A stretch of 64,000 nt of DNA from Candidatus Aquidulcis sp. (GCA_020723345.1 DYJA01000001.1:216183-280182), one strand, 5' to 3'; counted from the stretch's first letter, positions 42,089-53,324 are shown. Notes: generated from the sequence alone by a model not told the origin. A program made the numbers and translations.

Positions 42089-45000
42089 TTACGGCGCCTT
42101 TGTCGGTGTGATCGTCAACGTGCGCGTTAGCGTTGGCGTCGGCGTTGGAATGCTTGCGCCCACTGTTCGTGTGCGTGTCGGCGTGCTTGGCGCGAGGGTT
42201 GGCGTGCGCGTCGACGTGTTTGGCGCGAGCGTTGGTGTGCGTGTCGGCGTGCTTGGCGCGAGGGTTGGCGTGCGCGTTGGTGTACTCGGCGCGAGCGTCG
42301 ATGCGCGCGTCGGCGTAACGGATTTGGTCGGCGCACTCGTCGGCGTAACAGTTTTCGTCAACGCGACCGTAGCGGTCAGAGTTTTAGTTGGCGTGATCGT
42401 CTTGGGCGTGATCGTCGGCGTGGTGGATGGAATCGGCGTCATCGGCATCATCAAGCGCGGCGCGAGCGGACCCGGACATTCAGTCAGTACGCTGAGCGTG
42501 TTCGCAGGTTTGTTGCTGACGTAAACGCGTCGGAATGTCGGATTTTCGAGCAAGCCGAACGGACCATGTCCGACCAAACCGCTTGCCTCGGTGACCACGC
42601 CGTACGACGCGAGATCGCTCGTCAAAATCCGAACCTGGTTTTGGGCAGTTTCGGCGATAAAGATATTTCCAGAACATTGACTCTGCACGACGAAACCGCC
42701 GTCGTCCGTGTTGCCGACCGAAGCGATTCGTTCGTTGCTGAGATTGCCGGAACCGTCAATCGAGTAAACGTAGAGTTTGTTCGGTACGTCGTGATTGGGA
42801 ATGCCAACCATCGCGAACAACAAGTTCGTCGTCGGATTGATGCCGACGTAGAACGGGCTGCCGCTGCCGTTCCACGAATTTGTCGTCAGTGTCACGTTGT
42901 TCGTCGCGCCGTCGATGCGCTGCAATTTCAAACCGTCGCGGCTGCCGACGAAGATCGAGTTCGACGCGGGATGCGCGGCGATGCCGAACGCGCCGGTTTC
43001 GACCGGCACGCACGCCGCGAGCGAATCGGTCGTCGTGTCGATCACCGCGACGCGTCCGGGGTTGCTGTGCATCGCGATATAAACGCGATGCGTGTTCGGA
43101 TTCACTGCGAGATGCGTCGCTTCGCTGCCGCAACTGCTCAGCGAAATCGTCTTGAGCACCGTCATCGACGCGGCGCTGATCACGCTGACGCTCGCGGGCT
43201 GCGGAACGCCGGTGTTCGCCGTGTAAACCTTGTCGTCGATCAAACCGATGCCGAACGGTTTTGTGCCGACGGTGATCTTGGCGAGCAGCGTCGGGACTGT
43301 CGCGGTGATCGTGCTTTCGGTAAACACCGTCACGCTGTTGTCGTAGTGACTGGCGAGCCACAGCCGGTCGCGCGCCGGATCCGAAACCATGCCTTTTGGA
43401 TCGACGAGGGGCCATTGGTACGGCGTCGGCGTGCGCGTGGGTGTCGGCGTGGGCGCCGGAGGACCCGCGCGGCTGATGAACGGCAGATACACGCTGAACG
43501 TGCCGGGCGGATGCGTGGCTCCGACGGTGCTGGTTGACGTGGATGTGTGTCCGCCGTCATCCGCAATCGTCGCCGTGTTGGCGATCTGGGTCACGCTCGG
43601 CGGAATCGGATTAACCGCCGTCACGATAAATTGCGCGCTGCTGCTGGCTCCGACGCCGAGTGTGCCAATCGTTTGCGTACAAATCGTTCCCGCGCCGCTG
43701 CCGATTGGGCAACTCCAGCCCGCGCCGCCAGTCCGCGTCGTGCTGATTGGTACCGTGTCGGTGAGCACGACGTTCGTCGCGGCGGCACTGCCGGTGTTGG
43801 TATATCGCAGCGTGTACGTGATCGTGCCGCCCGCGCCAATCGTCGCGACGTTCGCCGATTTGGAAAGTGAGAGCGCGGGCGCGGCGATTGGCGTCGTGCG
43901 CGTGTAAACGTTGTTGCTCGGATTCAAGTCCGCACCGTTCGCGCCGTCGTCGCTGATGCGTACCGTGTTTGTGATCGTCGTCGCGCCGGGCGTGACGGGA
44001 TTGTTGACGCGCACGGTGAAGGTGACCGAACCGCTCGCGCCGATGTTCAGCGTGCCCACATTGCGCGGGCATTGCGTTCCCGCGCTCGCGCCGACCGCGC
44101 AGCCCCACGCGGGAGGTCCCACAAACGTCGTTTCGTTCGGAACCGTATCGACGATCATCACATTCGTCGCGGCGACGAATCCGTTGTTCGTGTACCACAG
44201 CGTGTACGTGATCGTGCCACCAGCGAGCGCGCTGCCGCCGCCATCGGTCTTGGTGATCGTGAGATCGGGCGCGATGGTAATCGGCGTCGTGTCTTGCGCG
44301 GTGTTGTTGCTCATACTCGATTCCGCGCCGCTCGTCCCATCGTCGCCGATGCTCGCGGTGTTTGTGATCGTCGTCGTGCCGCCCGGCAGCGAACTGTTGA
44401 CGCGCACCGCGAATTGCACCAAGCCATTTCCGCCGACGCCGAGCGTGCCGATGTTACGCAGACACGTCGTCCCCGCGGGCGCGCCGATACTACAACTCCA
44501 CGTGCCGGTCGGTCCCGCGAATGTGGTGTTGCTCGGCACCGTTTCGGTCAACAAGACATTCGCCGCGGCGATGTTGCTCGTGTTTGCGTTCGTATACCGC
44601 AGCGTGTACGTGACGACGTTGCCGGGCGTGACCGAAACGCCGCCGTCGTTTTTCGTGATCGTCAAATCGTGCGTCACGTTGACCGGTGTCGTGTCGACGC
44701 CGGTGATCGGAGTGGAAATTTCGGTGCTCGTGATCGCGGCGGTGTTGGTGATCGTCAGCGCGCCCGCCGGCAAAGGAGTGTTCACCGAGACGGTGATCAC
44801 GCGCGTGCCGGACGCGCTCATCGCGAGCGCGCCGACGTTCCACGTCACGCGCCCGCTCGCGAACGTACCGCCGTCGCTCGCGCCGACGAAACCGGTATTC
44901 GCCGGAAGCGTATCGCTGATCGTCACGTTCGCCGCGCCGATGTTGCCGGTGTTCGTGAACGTGATCGTGTAGACGATATTGCCGCCGGGCGTCGCGGTGA

Positions 45001-48000
45001 CGCCGCCGTCGCTCTTGGCGATTTGCAGAATCGGCGCGGCGTTGATCGGCGTCGTGTCTTGCGCGGTGTTGTCGTTCGGGTTCGCTTCCGCGCCGTTCGC
45101 GCCGTCGTCGCCGAGGCGCGCGGTGTTTGTGATCGTCGTCGTGCCGCTCGGCAGCGAACTGTTGACGGCGAATGCGATCACAATGCTGCTCGACGCGTTG
45201 CCGTTGGTCGTTCCAACATTCGCGATACAGTTGCCGCCGCCGCACACCCAGCGCGAATCGCTCGCGCCCGCGTTGAACGTCGTGTTCGTCGGAATCGTGT
45301 CGGTGATCGTCACGTTCGTCACGCCGATGTTGCCGGTGTTGGTGTACCGAATCGTGTACGCAATCGTATCGCCCGGCGCGACCGAAATGCCGCCATCCGT
45401 TTTGCTGATCGTCAAGTTGTGCGTCAAGCCGGTGATCGGCGTGGTGTCTTGCGCGCTGTTGTTGTTCGGGTTCGATTCCGGACTGCTCGTGCCGTCGTTG
45501 CCGATGGTTGCAGTGTTCGTGATCGAAATCGTTCCGGCGGGCAATGGATTCGCGACGGTGAGCGTGAACCGCGTCGTCCGCCCGATGCCATCGGCGGGCA
45601 CATTCGCGATATCGCGCGTGCAGGTGCTGCCGATGCAATTCCATGCCGCGCCGCCGGAGTACGACGTGTTCGTCGGCGCCGTTTCGGTAATGCGAATGTT
45701 TGCGCCGATGTTGCCGGTGTTTGTGTACGTGAGCGTGTAGATCAGCGTTGCGCCCGGCGACGTGCTGACGCCGCCGTCGGTCTTGCCGATGGTCAAATCG
45801 TACGTGCCGATCACGGTGTCAGTGTCGCTGGCGGAATTGTCGCTCAGGTTCGTCTCCGCGCCGTGCGTGCCATCGTCCACCGCGCGCGCGGTGTTCGTGA
45901 TCGATTGCGTGCCCGCCGGGAGCGGAGTGTTGACGGTGACGGTGACGTAACGCGTCGCGCTCGCGCCCGCGTTCAGATCGAACGCGTTCCACGTCACGGT
46001 GCGCGTGCCGCTGTTGTACGATCCGCCGATGCTCGCGGCGACGAAGGTCGTGCTGATCGGAATCGTGTCGGTGAGGACGACGCCGGTCGCGTTGCGCGCG
46101 CCGACCGCGTTCGTGATCGTGATCGTGTAGACGAGCGTATCGCCGGGCTGAACGGTCGCGCGTCCGTCGGTCTTGGTCACGCTGATCTCCGGCGCGATGA
46201 TCGTCAACGCTTTCGTGTCGGTCACGACATAGTTGACGCGTTCGTTCGCGTCCGCGCCGGGCAAGGTTGTCGCTTGCGCGACCGACGCGACGTCGTTGTA
46301 GATTTGTCCGGCGGTCACATTCGTCGTCACGGTCGCGGTGAAAACGAATGTCAACGTCGCGCCGACATTCACGTTGCCGCCGGTGTAGCGCACCGTCGTC
46401 GTCGGAGGTCCGGCAAGCGTGCTGAACACGAATCCGCCCGGCGTCGTGACCGGTGTGATGTTGGCGAGCAGCGCGGTCGCGAATTGATCTTCGACCATCG
46501 TATCGTACGCGATGCTCGTGCCGGAATTGCCGACGACAAGCGTGACGGTGATCGTGTCGTTCGCGGCGGCGGATGCCGGAGTGATCGTCTTGGTGATCGC
46601 CATCGTCGGCTCGACGACGGTCGCGGTGACGACGTTCGACGACACGAGCGATCCGCTGCCCACGCGCAGCGCCGCGCTGTTTGGCAGTGGCGTACCGGAT
46701 TGATTCGCGAGCGCGTTGTTCACGCGCGCTTGGAACGTAATCGTGAATGTGTTATTCGTCGCGATGTTGTCGCCCACGACGGTGATCGGATTGCTGAAAC
46801 TAAACGTGACGGCGCCGCTGCCGGTCGTCGTCGTCATTTCGGACAACGTGCCGTTAAAGCCGGTCGTATCGGTGATTGCGGTACCGGCGAGAAACGCGAC
46901 ATTGTTCGGCAACGTATCGGTGACGACGAGTGATGGCGTTGTTCCTTCCGTCAGCGTAATCGCGAGTGAGTACGTGATGACTTCGCCAATCGTCACGTTA
47001 CTGCCAGTCGTGTCGCCGAGCGATGTCGCGACGAGTGTTTTGCCAATCGTCGGAGTCGTCGTCGAGAACGTCGCGGACGATTGCAATTCGTAATCGTTCA
47101 CGCCGCCGCCGTTGAGCAAGCCATCGCCGCTCGCGCGTTCGTTCGGATTCACGCCGGGGAGCGAGGTCCAAATTACAGCGCCGGTATTCGTGATCGCTTG
47201 ATTCGGCGCGACGCTCGAAACGATTTGCGCCTGGAACGTGATCGTCACCGCCGCGCCGAGCGGGAGATCGAACGCGCCGCTCGCAGGAACGGTTAGCACG
47301 CCGCCGGTGATTTGCGACGACGGCGCGGCAATGCCGGACGCGTTCACGCTGATGACCGATGCGTTCGTCAGCGCGCTCGGAATCGTGTCGCTGAAGACGA
47401 CGTCGTACGCGTTCACGCGGCTGGACGCGGCGTGACTGATCGAAACGGTGTACGTGAGCCAGCCGCCTGCGTCCGCCGGAACCGGTTGTCCCGAAATAAA
47501 TTTATTGAGCGCGAGAATCGGTTCGGTGATCGTAATTGTTTGCGAACCGCCGGAGACGGTGAGCGTGTTGTTGTTGTTCGGATTCGTGAACGTGAGTTGC
47601 GCAGTGTTCGTGCGCGTCAGTCCGTCCTGATTCTGAATGACATTTTGGACGATGGCTTGCAGCGCGAAAGCGAATGTGTTGTTCGTCGCGTCGTTGTCGT
47701 CGACGATTTGCGGATCGCTGCCGAAACTCAGGCGAATATCTTGTCCGGCGGTAACGACGCTCGAACTGCCGAGTGTCCCGTTGAGCGCGGTGTACGTCGC
47801 GCTGCATTGCTGAACGCTCGTCGTATCGGTCAACACTTGCCCGCTGCTCGCGACGTACGCGAGATAATTCGGCAGCGTGTCAGTCACTTGCAAACTGCGC
47901 GTGACGCCTTCCGGTAATGTGACGCACAACGTGTACGGCACGACCGCGCCAATCGTGTATTGATTCGGATTCGGCGCGAGTTTTACGATGGTCGGCGCGG

Positions 48001-51000
48001 CAAGCGTCGCGGTGATCGTGTTGCTGATGCCGGTCGTGATCCGTTCGCCGTCTGGCGCGCCCGGCGCGCCGGGCGTTGTCGAGCCGGTCGGATTCGGCGT
48101 GGTACCATTCGTTCCCGGCAAACTTGTGAAACTGAGCGTCGCGCTGTTCGGGATCGTTTGGCTGACCGGTACGGTGCTGGTGATGCGCGCGGTCAGCGTG
48201 ATGATGCCGGACGCGCCGGGGTACAATTGATCGAGCGTCGCGGTGATCAGTTGTCCCGCGACGAAACTCGCAAACGTCGAAGTCGCGGGCATCGTGTTGG
48301 TGATGCTTTGCAGCGTCAGATAACTGTTCAGCGTGTCGGTAAGCACGATGTCGAACGCGGGCGCGGCGTTGTTGCCGGACGCGGTGTTCGTCAGACGTAG
48401 CGTGTACGTGATCGTATCGCCCGCGTCGTTTGGCGGCGGCGGCACGATGGATTTGGTAATCGTAATCGTCGGCTGCGCGATAATGACCGCAACCGATCCC
48501 GAAGTCGCGAGTGTCGCGCCGTTGACGCGCACGTTGAACGTATTGCCGCGCGATACGCCGGTCGTGTTGCCGGAAATATTATCCACGAGCGCGTTGAATT
48601 CGACGACGACGTATTCGAGATCGGAATCGCCGTCGCTGTTCACGAGCGAGCCGAGCGTGAACGTGACCGGCGTCGCGTCGTTGAACGTCGTCGGCGTGAT
48701 CGCGGACGCGGGCAGCGTGAACGTCGGCGCGATCGTGTTGATCGTCGTCTCGTTGCCGCCGACGACGAGACCCGCGCCGGAAAGCGTGGACGACGTAATG
48801 CAATTCGCGCCGCCGTTGCAGACGAACGCAACCATCGCGGTCGTGTCGCTGATGAAACGCAAGCCGGTTGGAATCGTATCTCTGATTTGAAAATCGAGCG
48901 ATTCGCCTTCCGGTAAACGCGTGACGAGCCGATAGCGCACAATCTCGCCGATTGCGACGCGTTCGGTTCCGGCGACGACGCTGGTGAACGATTCCGACGT
49001 CTGCGTGATCGTTTTCACCGGCACGACGTTGGACACGGTGACCGTCGCCGAAATATTCGCGCGGTACGGCGCGGACGCGCTGCCGCCGACATCACCCCAA
49101 TTGCCGGTGCGCTCGATAGAAGTCGTCGTGTACGGCGATTGCGCGGTGAGCACGTCGCCGGGCAAACTCGTGCCGGTGACGTACGCGGTGTTCGTGATGC
49201 GTTGGTTCGGCGTGATGTTCGTATCGAGCCGCGCGCTGAAACGCAGTGTGCTAGTCAATCCCTGGGTAATCACGTCCCAGGTCGCGGTGATCAGCGGCGC
49301 GCTCGCGTCGCTGATCGTCGTCGGCGCGACGCCGCTGACGAACGAGAATGTCCCGGCGTTGTACGTCATGCTGACCGGCACCGTGTCGGTCAAGCCGACG
49401 TTGAACGCGGAAATATTGCCGGGCGACGCGTTCGAAATTGTCAAAGTAAAAGTGATTGTGTCGCCCGCGTCGCCGAACGACGGACTCGCGGTTTTCGCAA
49501 TCGACAACTGCGGCTCGACAATCGTTACCGGCGTTGCGGAGGCAACCGGCAAAGTCAAGCCCGCGCCGTACGTCATTGCGACGCTGTTCGCGCGCGTGTT
49601 ACCGCGCGTGTTCGCCGGATTGTTTAGCACGACCGCAGTGTACGTGATGCTAACTGTTTCCGTCACTGTGTTGTCGTTGTTCAAATTCGTAATGTCGCCG
49701 AGATTGAACGTGATGATCCGTCCCGCGCTCGTCACCGTCGGACTCGCGCACGCCGCGCCAAAGCCGACGCTGCTCGTCACTGAAATCGGATTCGACGGCG
49801 CGATGCTCGCGCAACTGATGAACGCCAAACCGGAATCGAGCGTGTCGGTGATGAGCGTGTTCGCGGTCGTCCCTTCGGGGATCGTGATCGAAAGCGAGTA
49901 CGTCACTTGCTCGCCGATCGCGACGTTCGCGCCGGTCGTTTGCGTGACGTTCGTGCCGACGAACGCTTTCGTGATCGCCGGCGCGGCAACTGTGACGGTC
50001 GCGGTGTTGGTGATGCCGCCGGGCGGCGTAAAATTCGCGCCGCCGGGCGAGCCGGAATAATTTGCGAGCGTTCCCACATTTTTGATCGGCAGACTCGACG
50101 TGATCAAATTGCTGATGAGCAAATCGTACGTGATAATGATCACGTCTTTTCCGTTGCCGACAGTGTGCGATTGGCAAACGCCTTGCTCGGAACTGGGATC
50201 GACGAGTTTGATGCCGCCGCTGAACAAATCGTTCGGCGTTGCCGCCGATCCATCGGGCTTGGTATAACTCAGTGGTTGTGTCGTCGTGATGCCGTCGTAG
50301 CCGGTGCGGTCGCCGTAACTGACCCAGAAATTCAAGCCGCCGGGTGGAATCGAAAAACCGAGCGGGAGCGTGTCGCTGATGACGATGTCGAACGCGCCGC
50401 GCGCGCTGTTGCCGGTGTTGAAGACGACCACCGCGAACGAAACGAGATCGTTCGCGTCGACGCCGGACACGTCGCTGTTGAGCGGGTACGTGATCAGATC
50501 GTTCGACGTGATCGTGCCTGCCCAGCGCGCGTACGCGCTGCCGGGCGCGGTGAATGAGACGGGACCGATCGGCAGCGGCGAAAAGATCGCGCCGGGATTC
50601 GTCGTCGTGATCGCGGCTTTGGAGAAAACAAGCGCGGGTTCGTTCAGCACAAGTTGGACGATCACATCCGCTGAACTCGATCCACCGTTTGTCGAGCCGG
50701 TTGTCTCGCGCGCCTGGTTCGTAAAGTACAAACCATCGGCGTACGGATCGCGCGAGACGTTGACGGTGAACAACAAATCCATGACGCTTGGCGTTCCCGT
50801 GTCGTCGTGGAACGAGCCGTAATCGAACGCGAGACTATTCGCGACCGTGTCGGTGACGAGCGATGGAATTGTGTTCGTCAAATTGTGGAACGTGTCGTTC
50901 GGACCGAACATCGCAAAGCCCGCCGCTGGAACCGTCGGCGACGCGGCGACGGTGTACGTAAATGTCCAGCCGGGTCCCAGCGCGCCGTCCGCGTCCGGAT

Positions 51001-53008
51001 CGTTCACTTTGAAAATCGGCAGCGGCAGAAAATCGGTAAAGGTGCGATCTTCGAAACTGCTGTGCGGCGTGGTGTACGTCAGACGATACGTGACGCGATC
51101 ACCGGCGTTCACGTGAATTGTTTGCGTCGTCGTGATGAGCGCGCCGTTCACCGCGTAAATGCTTTTTTGCAAACTGCCGCGCGCGACGTTCAACGTCGCG
51201 CCGCTCGTGTCGCTCGCGGTCGAACCAGTTGGAATGAGTGTCGACGCGTTCAAGACCGCGCCGGTAATCGTGACGCTGTTGCGAAGAATGTCGCCTTCGT
51301 CGATCTGCGGCGTCGTTCCCGTTGGATAATCGTCGACGAAACTGTTCAGGACGATGGTACGAAAAGTGATCGCGCCGGTCGTCACGCCATCGTTGCGCTG
51401 ACTGCAATCGTTGGCGCCGCCGCCGAGCGGAATACAACCGCCCAACAGATTGCCATTGCCGAGACGCGTTTGCAATTCGTCGGAAACGCGGACGATGAAA
51501 TCGGTTGTGCCAAGCGCGGGCGGAACGAAATCCGGCGCGGTGCTCCAATGATTGATCGTGACGAAATTCGACGCGTTGATCGCGCCGCTCGACGTGAATC
51601 CGTTGCCGTTGACGACGAGCGTCGGCGCGAAACTCGCGTCAAAGTGCTGTCCGTCGGAAATCGTGTCGCTGATGACGACGTTGTTGAACGCGAAGAAATC
51701 GGAGACTTGGAAATTCAGAGTGTACGTAATGAACGCGCCGGGCTTGACCTCCGGCGAAGCCGCGCTTTTTTGAATCGCGATGGAACGATCCGCGATCGGA
51801 CCGACGGCAGTCGTACTTGTCACGAGAACACCGTCGCGGATCCAAAAGCCGGTCGCGTACACATTGTTCGACGAAACTGCTGACGCGCCAGTCGACGCGT
51901 TCAGCACCGCCGAACCAAGCGCGTCGGTGATCGGAATGTAAAACGTAAAGCGCATTTGCGCGTCGCTCGTGCCGGTCGTCCCGGTGACCTGGTTCAACGT
52001 GTAGATCAAAGTGCCGCCCGGCGTCGTCGTCGAAGGGACGAGCGTCGCGGTGTACACACTCATCCCGTTGCCGGTCACGGAATCGACGCTGACGAATTGT
52101 GCGTTGTTCGGCAAAGTGTCGATGATTTGCAGGTTGGTGATCGTTTGCCCGGTTGCAACATCGACGTTCACCGTCCACTGGCGCGGATAGTTTGGTCCGG
52201 TCGCGGTTTCGCTTTCCGGCGCGTTGTTGCTTTTCGAAACGCGCAGCAGCGTCGGTTGGATCGGTTGATTGACGCTCCACAATGTGCCGGTGACGACATC
52301 GCCGACGATGGACGGATCGCCGCAACACCAATCATTGAGCGGCGTGTAGCCGAATTGATAACCGCCGCGCGCGCGGATCGTCGGCGTCGTCGCCAAACTG
52401 ATCGTCGAAGAAAGGATCGCGTCCATGCTGATCGTCACCGGCGGCTGACCGAGCGTGAACGAACCAAAGGGGAGTTGCAAGACGACGAGTTCGTCGCCGG
52501 GCGTGCCGTACACCTGAACCGGGTTGCCGCTGCTATCCACCGCGTACGGATGATTGACGTAGCCACCAACGGGAAAAGTCAAACGCTGCGTCGTCACACC
52601 CGCGCCCAGGTACGTCGCGCTTTGAAATTGCGTGCCGGAAGGAAAAATCAAATCGAGGAAAGGACCGTAGCCGGTCGTCGCGCCGGTTGGAGCTTGCGTA
52701 TCGGTGATCGTTTGAAAGGTTGCGTTGACGGTGAAATGCTCGCCGATCATCACAGTGCTGGGGGACGCGCTCAACGTGACTTGGGGATGCGGCTTGAGCG
52801 CGGGACGCGCGGGCGGCGTTTGCGCGCCGGTCGCGCTAGTGTTCGCGGAAACGCGCGGCGCGGCGGGAGCAACGGGGGCGCGCGTGCGGGGCACATCGGC
52901 GAGTGTTCCGCGCGCTTGCGCGACGTACGCGCCGGGCAGGAACGTAAAAATCGCCAGTGCCAGCGCGAGGACCGCGATCAGCCAGAGGGTTTGGTACGTG
53001 CGGTTCAT
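42089..53008 (-). CDS. giant secreted DUF11-repeat surface protein
   Basis: 3,639 residues from ATG 53008, chosen because a signal peptide (LWLIAVLALALAIFTFLPG) follows at once; an in-frame ATG at 53104 has no RBS either. After a Pro/Ala linker come many DUF11-type (TIGR01451) beta domains with the 'I(T/S)DT(I/L)P' and 'ITNTA' signatures. Its central part alternates two domain types; seven consecutive DUF11 units then precede a YVTN-like beta-propeller (about 3180-3520) and a Thr/Pro tail of 'TRTPTLAPSTP' repeats. No C-terminal TM or LPxTG is seen. Probably a long extracellular stalk or adhesin. Confidence 0.88.
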   Translation of the reverse strand: MNRTYQTLWLIAVLALALAIFTFLPGAYVAQARGTLADVPRTRAPVAPAAPRVSANTSATGAQTPPARPALKPHPQVTLSASPSTVMIGEHFTVNATFQTITDTQAPTGATTGYGPFLDLIFPSGTQFQSATYLGAGVTTQRLTFPVGGYVNHPYAVDSSGNPVQVYGTPGDELVVLQLPFGSFTLGQPPVTISMDAILSSTISLATTPTIRARGGYQFGYTPLNDWCCGDPSIVGDVVTGTLWSVNQPIQPTLLRVSKSNNAPESETATGPNYPRQWTVNVDVATGQTITNLQIIDTLPNNAQFVSVDSVTGNGMSVYTATLVPSTTTPGGTLIYTLNQVTGTTGTSDAQMRFTFYIPITDALGSAVLNASTGASAVSSNNVYATGFWIRDGVLVTSTTAVGPIADRSIAIQKSAASPEVKPGAFITYTLNFQVSDFFAFNNVVISDTISDGQHFDASFAPTLVVNGNGFTSSGAINASNFVTINHWSTAPDFVPPALGTTDFIVRVSDELQTRLGNGNLLGGCIPLGGGANDCSQRNDGVTTGAITFRTIVLNSFVDDYPTGTTPQIDEGDILRNSVTITGAVLNASTLIPTGSTASDTSGATLNVARGSLQKSIYAVNGALITTTQTIHVNAGDRVTYRLTYTTPHSSFEDRTFTDFLPLPIFKVNDPDADGALGPGWTFTYTVAASPTVPAAGFAMFGPNDTFHNLTNTIPSLVTDTVANSLAFDYGSFHDDTGTPSVMDLLFTVNVSRDPYADGLYFTNQARETTGSTNGGSSSADVIVQLVLNEPALVFSKAAITTTNPGAIFSPLPIGPVSFTAPGSAYARWAGTITSNDLITYPLNSDVSGVDANDLVSFAVVVFNTGNSARGAFDIVISDTLPLGFSIPPGGLNFWVSYGDRTGYDGITTTQPLSYTKPDGSAATPNDLFSGGIKLVDPSSEQGVCQSHTVGNGKDVIIITYDLLISNLITSSLPIKNVGTLANYSGSPGGANFTPPGGITNTATVTVAAPAITKAFVGTNVTQTTGANVAIGEQVTYSLSITIPEGTTANTLITDTLDSGLAFISCASIAPSNPISVTSSVGFGAACASPTVTSAGRIITFNLGDITNLNNDNTVTETVSITYTAVVLNNPANTRGNTRANSVAMTYGAGLTLPVASATPVTIVEPQLSIAKTASPSFGDAGDTITFTLTISNASPGNISAFNVGLTDTVPVSMTYNAGTFSFVSGVAPTTISDASAPLITATWDVITQGLTSTLRFSARLDTNITPNQRITNTAYVTGTSLPGDVLTAQSPYTTTSIERTGNWGDVGGSASAPYRANISATVTVSNVVPVKTITQTSESFTSVVAGTERVAIGEIVRYRLVTRLPEGESLDFQIRDTIPTGLRFISDTTAMVAFVCNGGANCITSSTLSGAGLVVGGNETTINTIAPTFTLPASAITPTTFNDATPVTFTLGSLVNSDGDSDLEYVVVEFNALVDNISGNTTGVSRGNTFNVRVNGATLATSGSVAVIIAQPTITITKSIVPPPPNDAGDTITYTLRLTNTASGNNAAPAFDIVLTDTLNSYLTLQSITNTMPATSTFASFVAGQLITATLDQLYPGASGIITLTARITSTVPVSQTIPNSATLSFTSLPGTNGTTPNPTGSTTPGAPGAPDGERITTGISNTITATLAAPTIVKLAPNPNQYTIGAVVPYTLCVTLPEGVTRSLQVTDTLPNYLAYVASSGQVLTDTTSVQQCSATYTALNGTLGSSSVVTAGQDIRLSFGSDPQIVDDNDATNNTFAFALQAIVQNVIQNQDGLTRTNTAQLTFTNPNNNNTLTVSGGSQTITITEPILALNKFISGQPVPADAGGWLTYTVSISHAASSRVNAYDVVFSDTIPSALTNASVISVNASGIAAPSSQITGGVLTVPASGAFDLPLGAAVTITFQAQIVSSVAPNQAITNTGAVIWTSLPGVNPNERASGDGLLNGGGVNDYELQSSATFSTTTPTIGKTLVATSLGDTTGSNVTIGEVITYSLAITLTEGTTPSLVVTDTLPNNVAFLAGTAITDTTGFNGTLSEMTTTTGSGAVTFSFSNPITVVGDNIATNNTFTITFQARVNNALANQSGTPLPNSAALRVGSGSLVSSNVVTATVVEPTMAITKTITPASAAANDTITVTLVVGNSGTSIAYDTMVEDQFATALLANITPVTTPGGFVFSTLAGPPTTTVRYTGGNVNVGATLTFVFTATVTTNVTAGQIYNDVASVAQATTLPGADANERVNYVVTDTKALTIIAPEISVTKTDGRATVQPGDTLVYTITITNAVGARNATGVVLTDTIPISTTFVAASIGGSYNSGTRTVTWNAFDLNAGASATRYVTVTVNTPLPAGTQSITNTARAVDDGTHGAETNLSDNSASDTDTVIGTYDLTIGKTDGGVSTSPGATLIYTLTYTNTGNIGANIRITETAPTNTSYSGGAAWNCIGSTCTRDIANVPADGIGRTTRFTLTVANPLPAGTISITNTATIGNDGTSSPESNPNNNSAQDTTPITGLTHNLTISKTDGGISVAPGDTIAYTIRYTNTGNIGVTNVTITDTIPTNTTFNAGASDSRWVCGGGNCIANVGTTNGNASSSIVIAFAVNSSLPSGTTTITNTARLGDDGANGAEANPNDNTAQDTTPINAAPILQIAKSDGGVTATPGGNIVYTITFTNTGNIGAANVTISDTLPANTGFVGASDGGTFASGRVTWNVGALAMSASGTRVITVSVNTPLPAGALTITNTAAITSTEISTPITGVDTTPVNVTHDLTITKNDGGVSVTPGNVVTYTLRYTNANTSNIAAANVLLTETVPSNTTFAGPTGTWSCSIGAPAGTTCLRNIGTLGVGGNGLVQFAVRVNSSLPGGTTTITNTASIGDDGTSGAESSMSNNTAQDTTPITIAPDLTITKTDGGGSALAGGTITYTLWYTNNGFVAATNVMIVDTVPNETTFVGPPAWGCAVGASAGTQCPRNVGTLNIGASGSVTFTVRVNNPVTPGATTITNTVRISDDGANGADLNPSNNVYTRTTPIAAPALSLSKSANVATIGAGGTITYTLRYTNTGSAAATNVVLTDTVPISTTRTGGAGWSCPIGSGAGTICTQTIGTLGVGASSSAQFIVTAVNPIPPSVTQIANTATIADDGGHTSTSTSTVGATHPPGTFSVYLPFISRAGPPAPTPTPTRTPTPYQWPLVDPKGMVSDPARDRLWLASHYDNSVTVFTESTITATVPTLLAKITVGTKPFGIGLIDDKVYTANTGVPQPASVSVISAASMTVLKTISLSSCGSEATHLAVNPNTHRVYIAMHSNPGRVAVIDTTTDSLAACVPVETGAFGIAAHPASNSIFVGSRDGLKLQRIDGATNNVTLTTNSWNGSGSPFYVGINPTTNLLFAMVGIPNHDVPNKLYVYSIDGSGNLSNERIASVGNTDDGGFVVQSQCSGNIFIAETAQNQVRILTSDLASYGVVTEASGLVGHGPFGLLENPTFRRVYVSNKPANTLSVLTECPGPLAPRLMMPMTPIPSTTPTITPKTITPTKTLTATVALTKTVTPTSAPTKSVTPTRASTLAPSTPTRTPTLAPSTPTRTPTLAPNTSTRTPTLAPSTPTRTRTVGASIPTPTPTLTRTLTITPTKAP
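42130..42330. repeat. in-frame tandem repeats encoding the Thr/Pro tail of the giant protein
   Basis: Units of about 30-36 bp ('ggcgtgcgcgtcggcgtgct' and variants) repeated five to six times, encoding TRTPTLAPSTP units. Length is likely to vary between strains. Confidence 0.7.
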
Positions 53009-53260
53009 CGTGACGCGTGTGGCGCTGTTGCCACAGGGAGAACTAGTCGTTGTTCCAGGAGGGCGGGACCATTCCATGGCTTGCTCCAGTGAGTGCGAAA
53101 GCATTGTGCGGAAGAATCCGGCACAACATTCACACTGACAGCAAACAGGAAAGGCCGGTTACGCCACTCGCTCCCTCCAGTCACCAGGCGTCCAAATATC
53201 GAAAAACGATCTCGACCGACTGGAGTTCATCGCGTCCGCAAAACCATATTTTTCAGTTAA

Positions 53261-53289
53261 AGTATAACACTATCGCTGGCGCCCGTCAA
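53261..53289 (-). promoter_or_regulatory. promoter of the giant DUF11 gene
   Basis: Minus strand TTGACG (53289-53284), 17 bp, TATACT (53266-53261). It leaves about a 245-nt leader before ATG 53008. In this leader I see no other feature besides short unrelated open frames. Confidence 0.75.
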
Positions 53290-53324
53290 TGAAACTTTTG
53301 TATCATTGGCGCATCACAGCAGAA

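Noticed and set aside
42130..42330. Regular short repeats suggesting a CRISPR array
   Set aside because: Repeats lie in frame within the giant protein and encode Thr/Pro units; no unique spacers of constant length.
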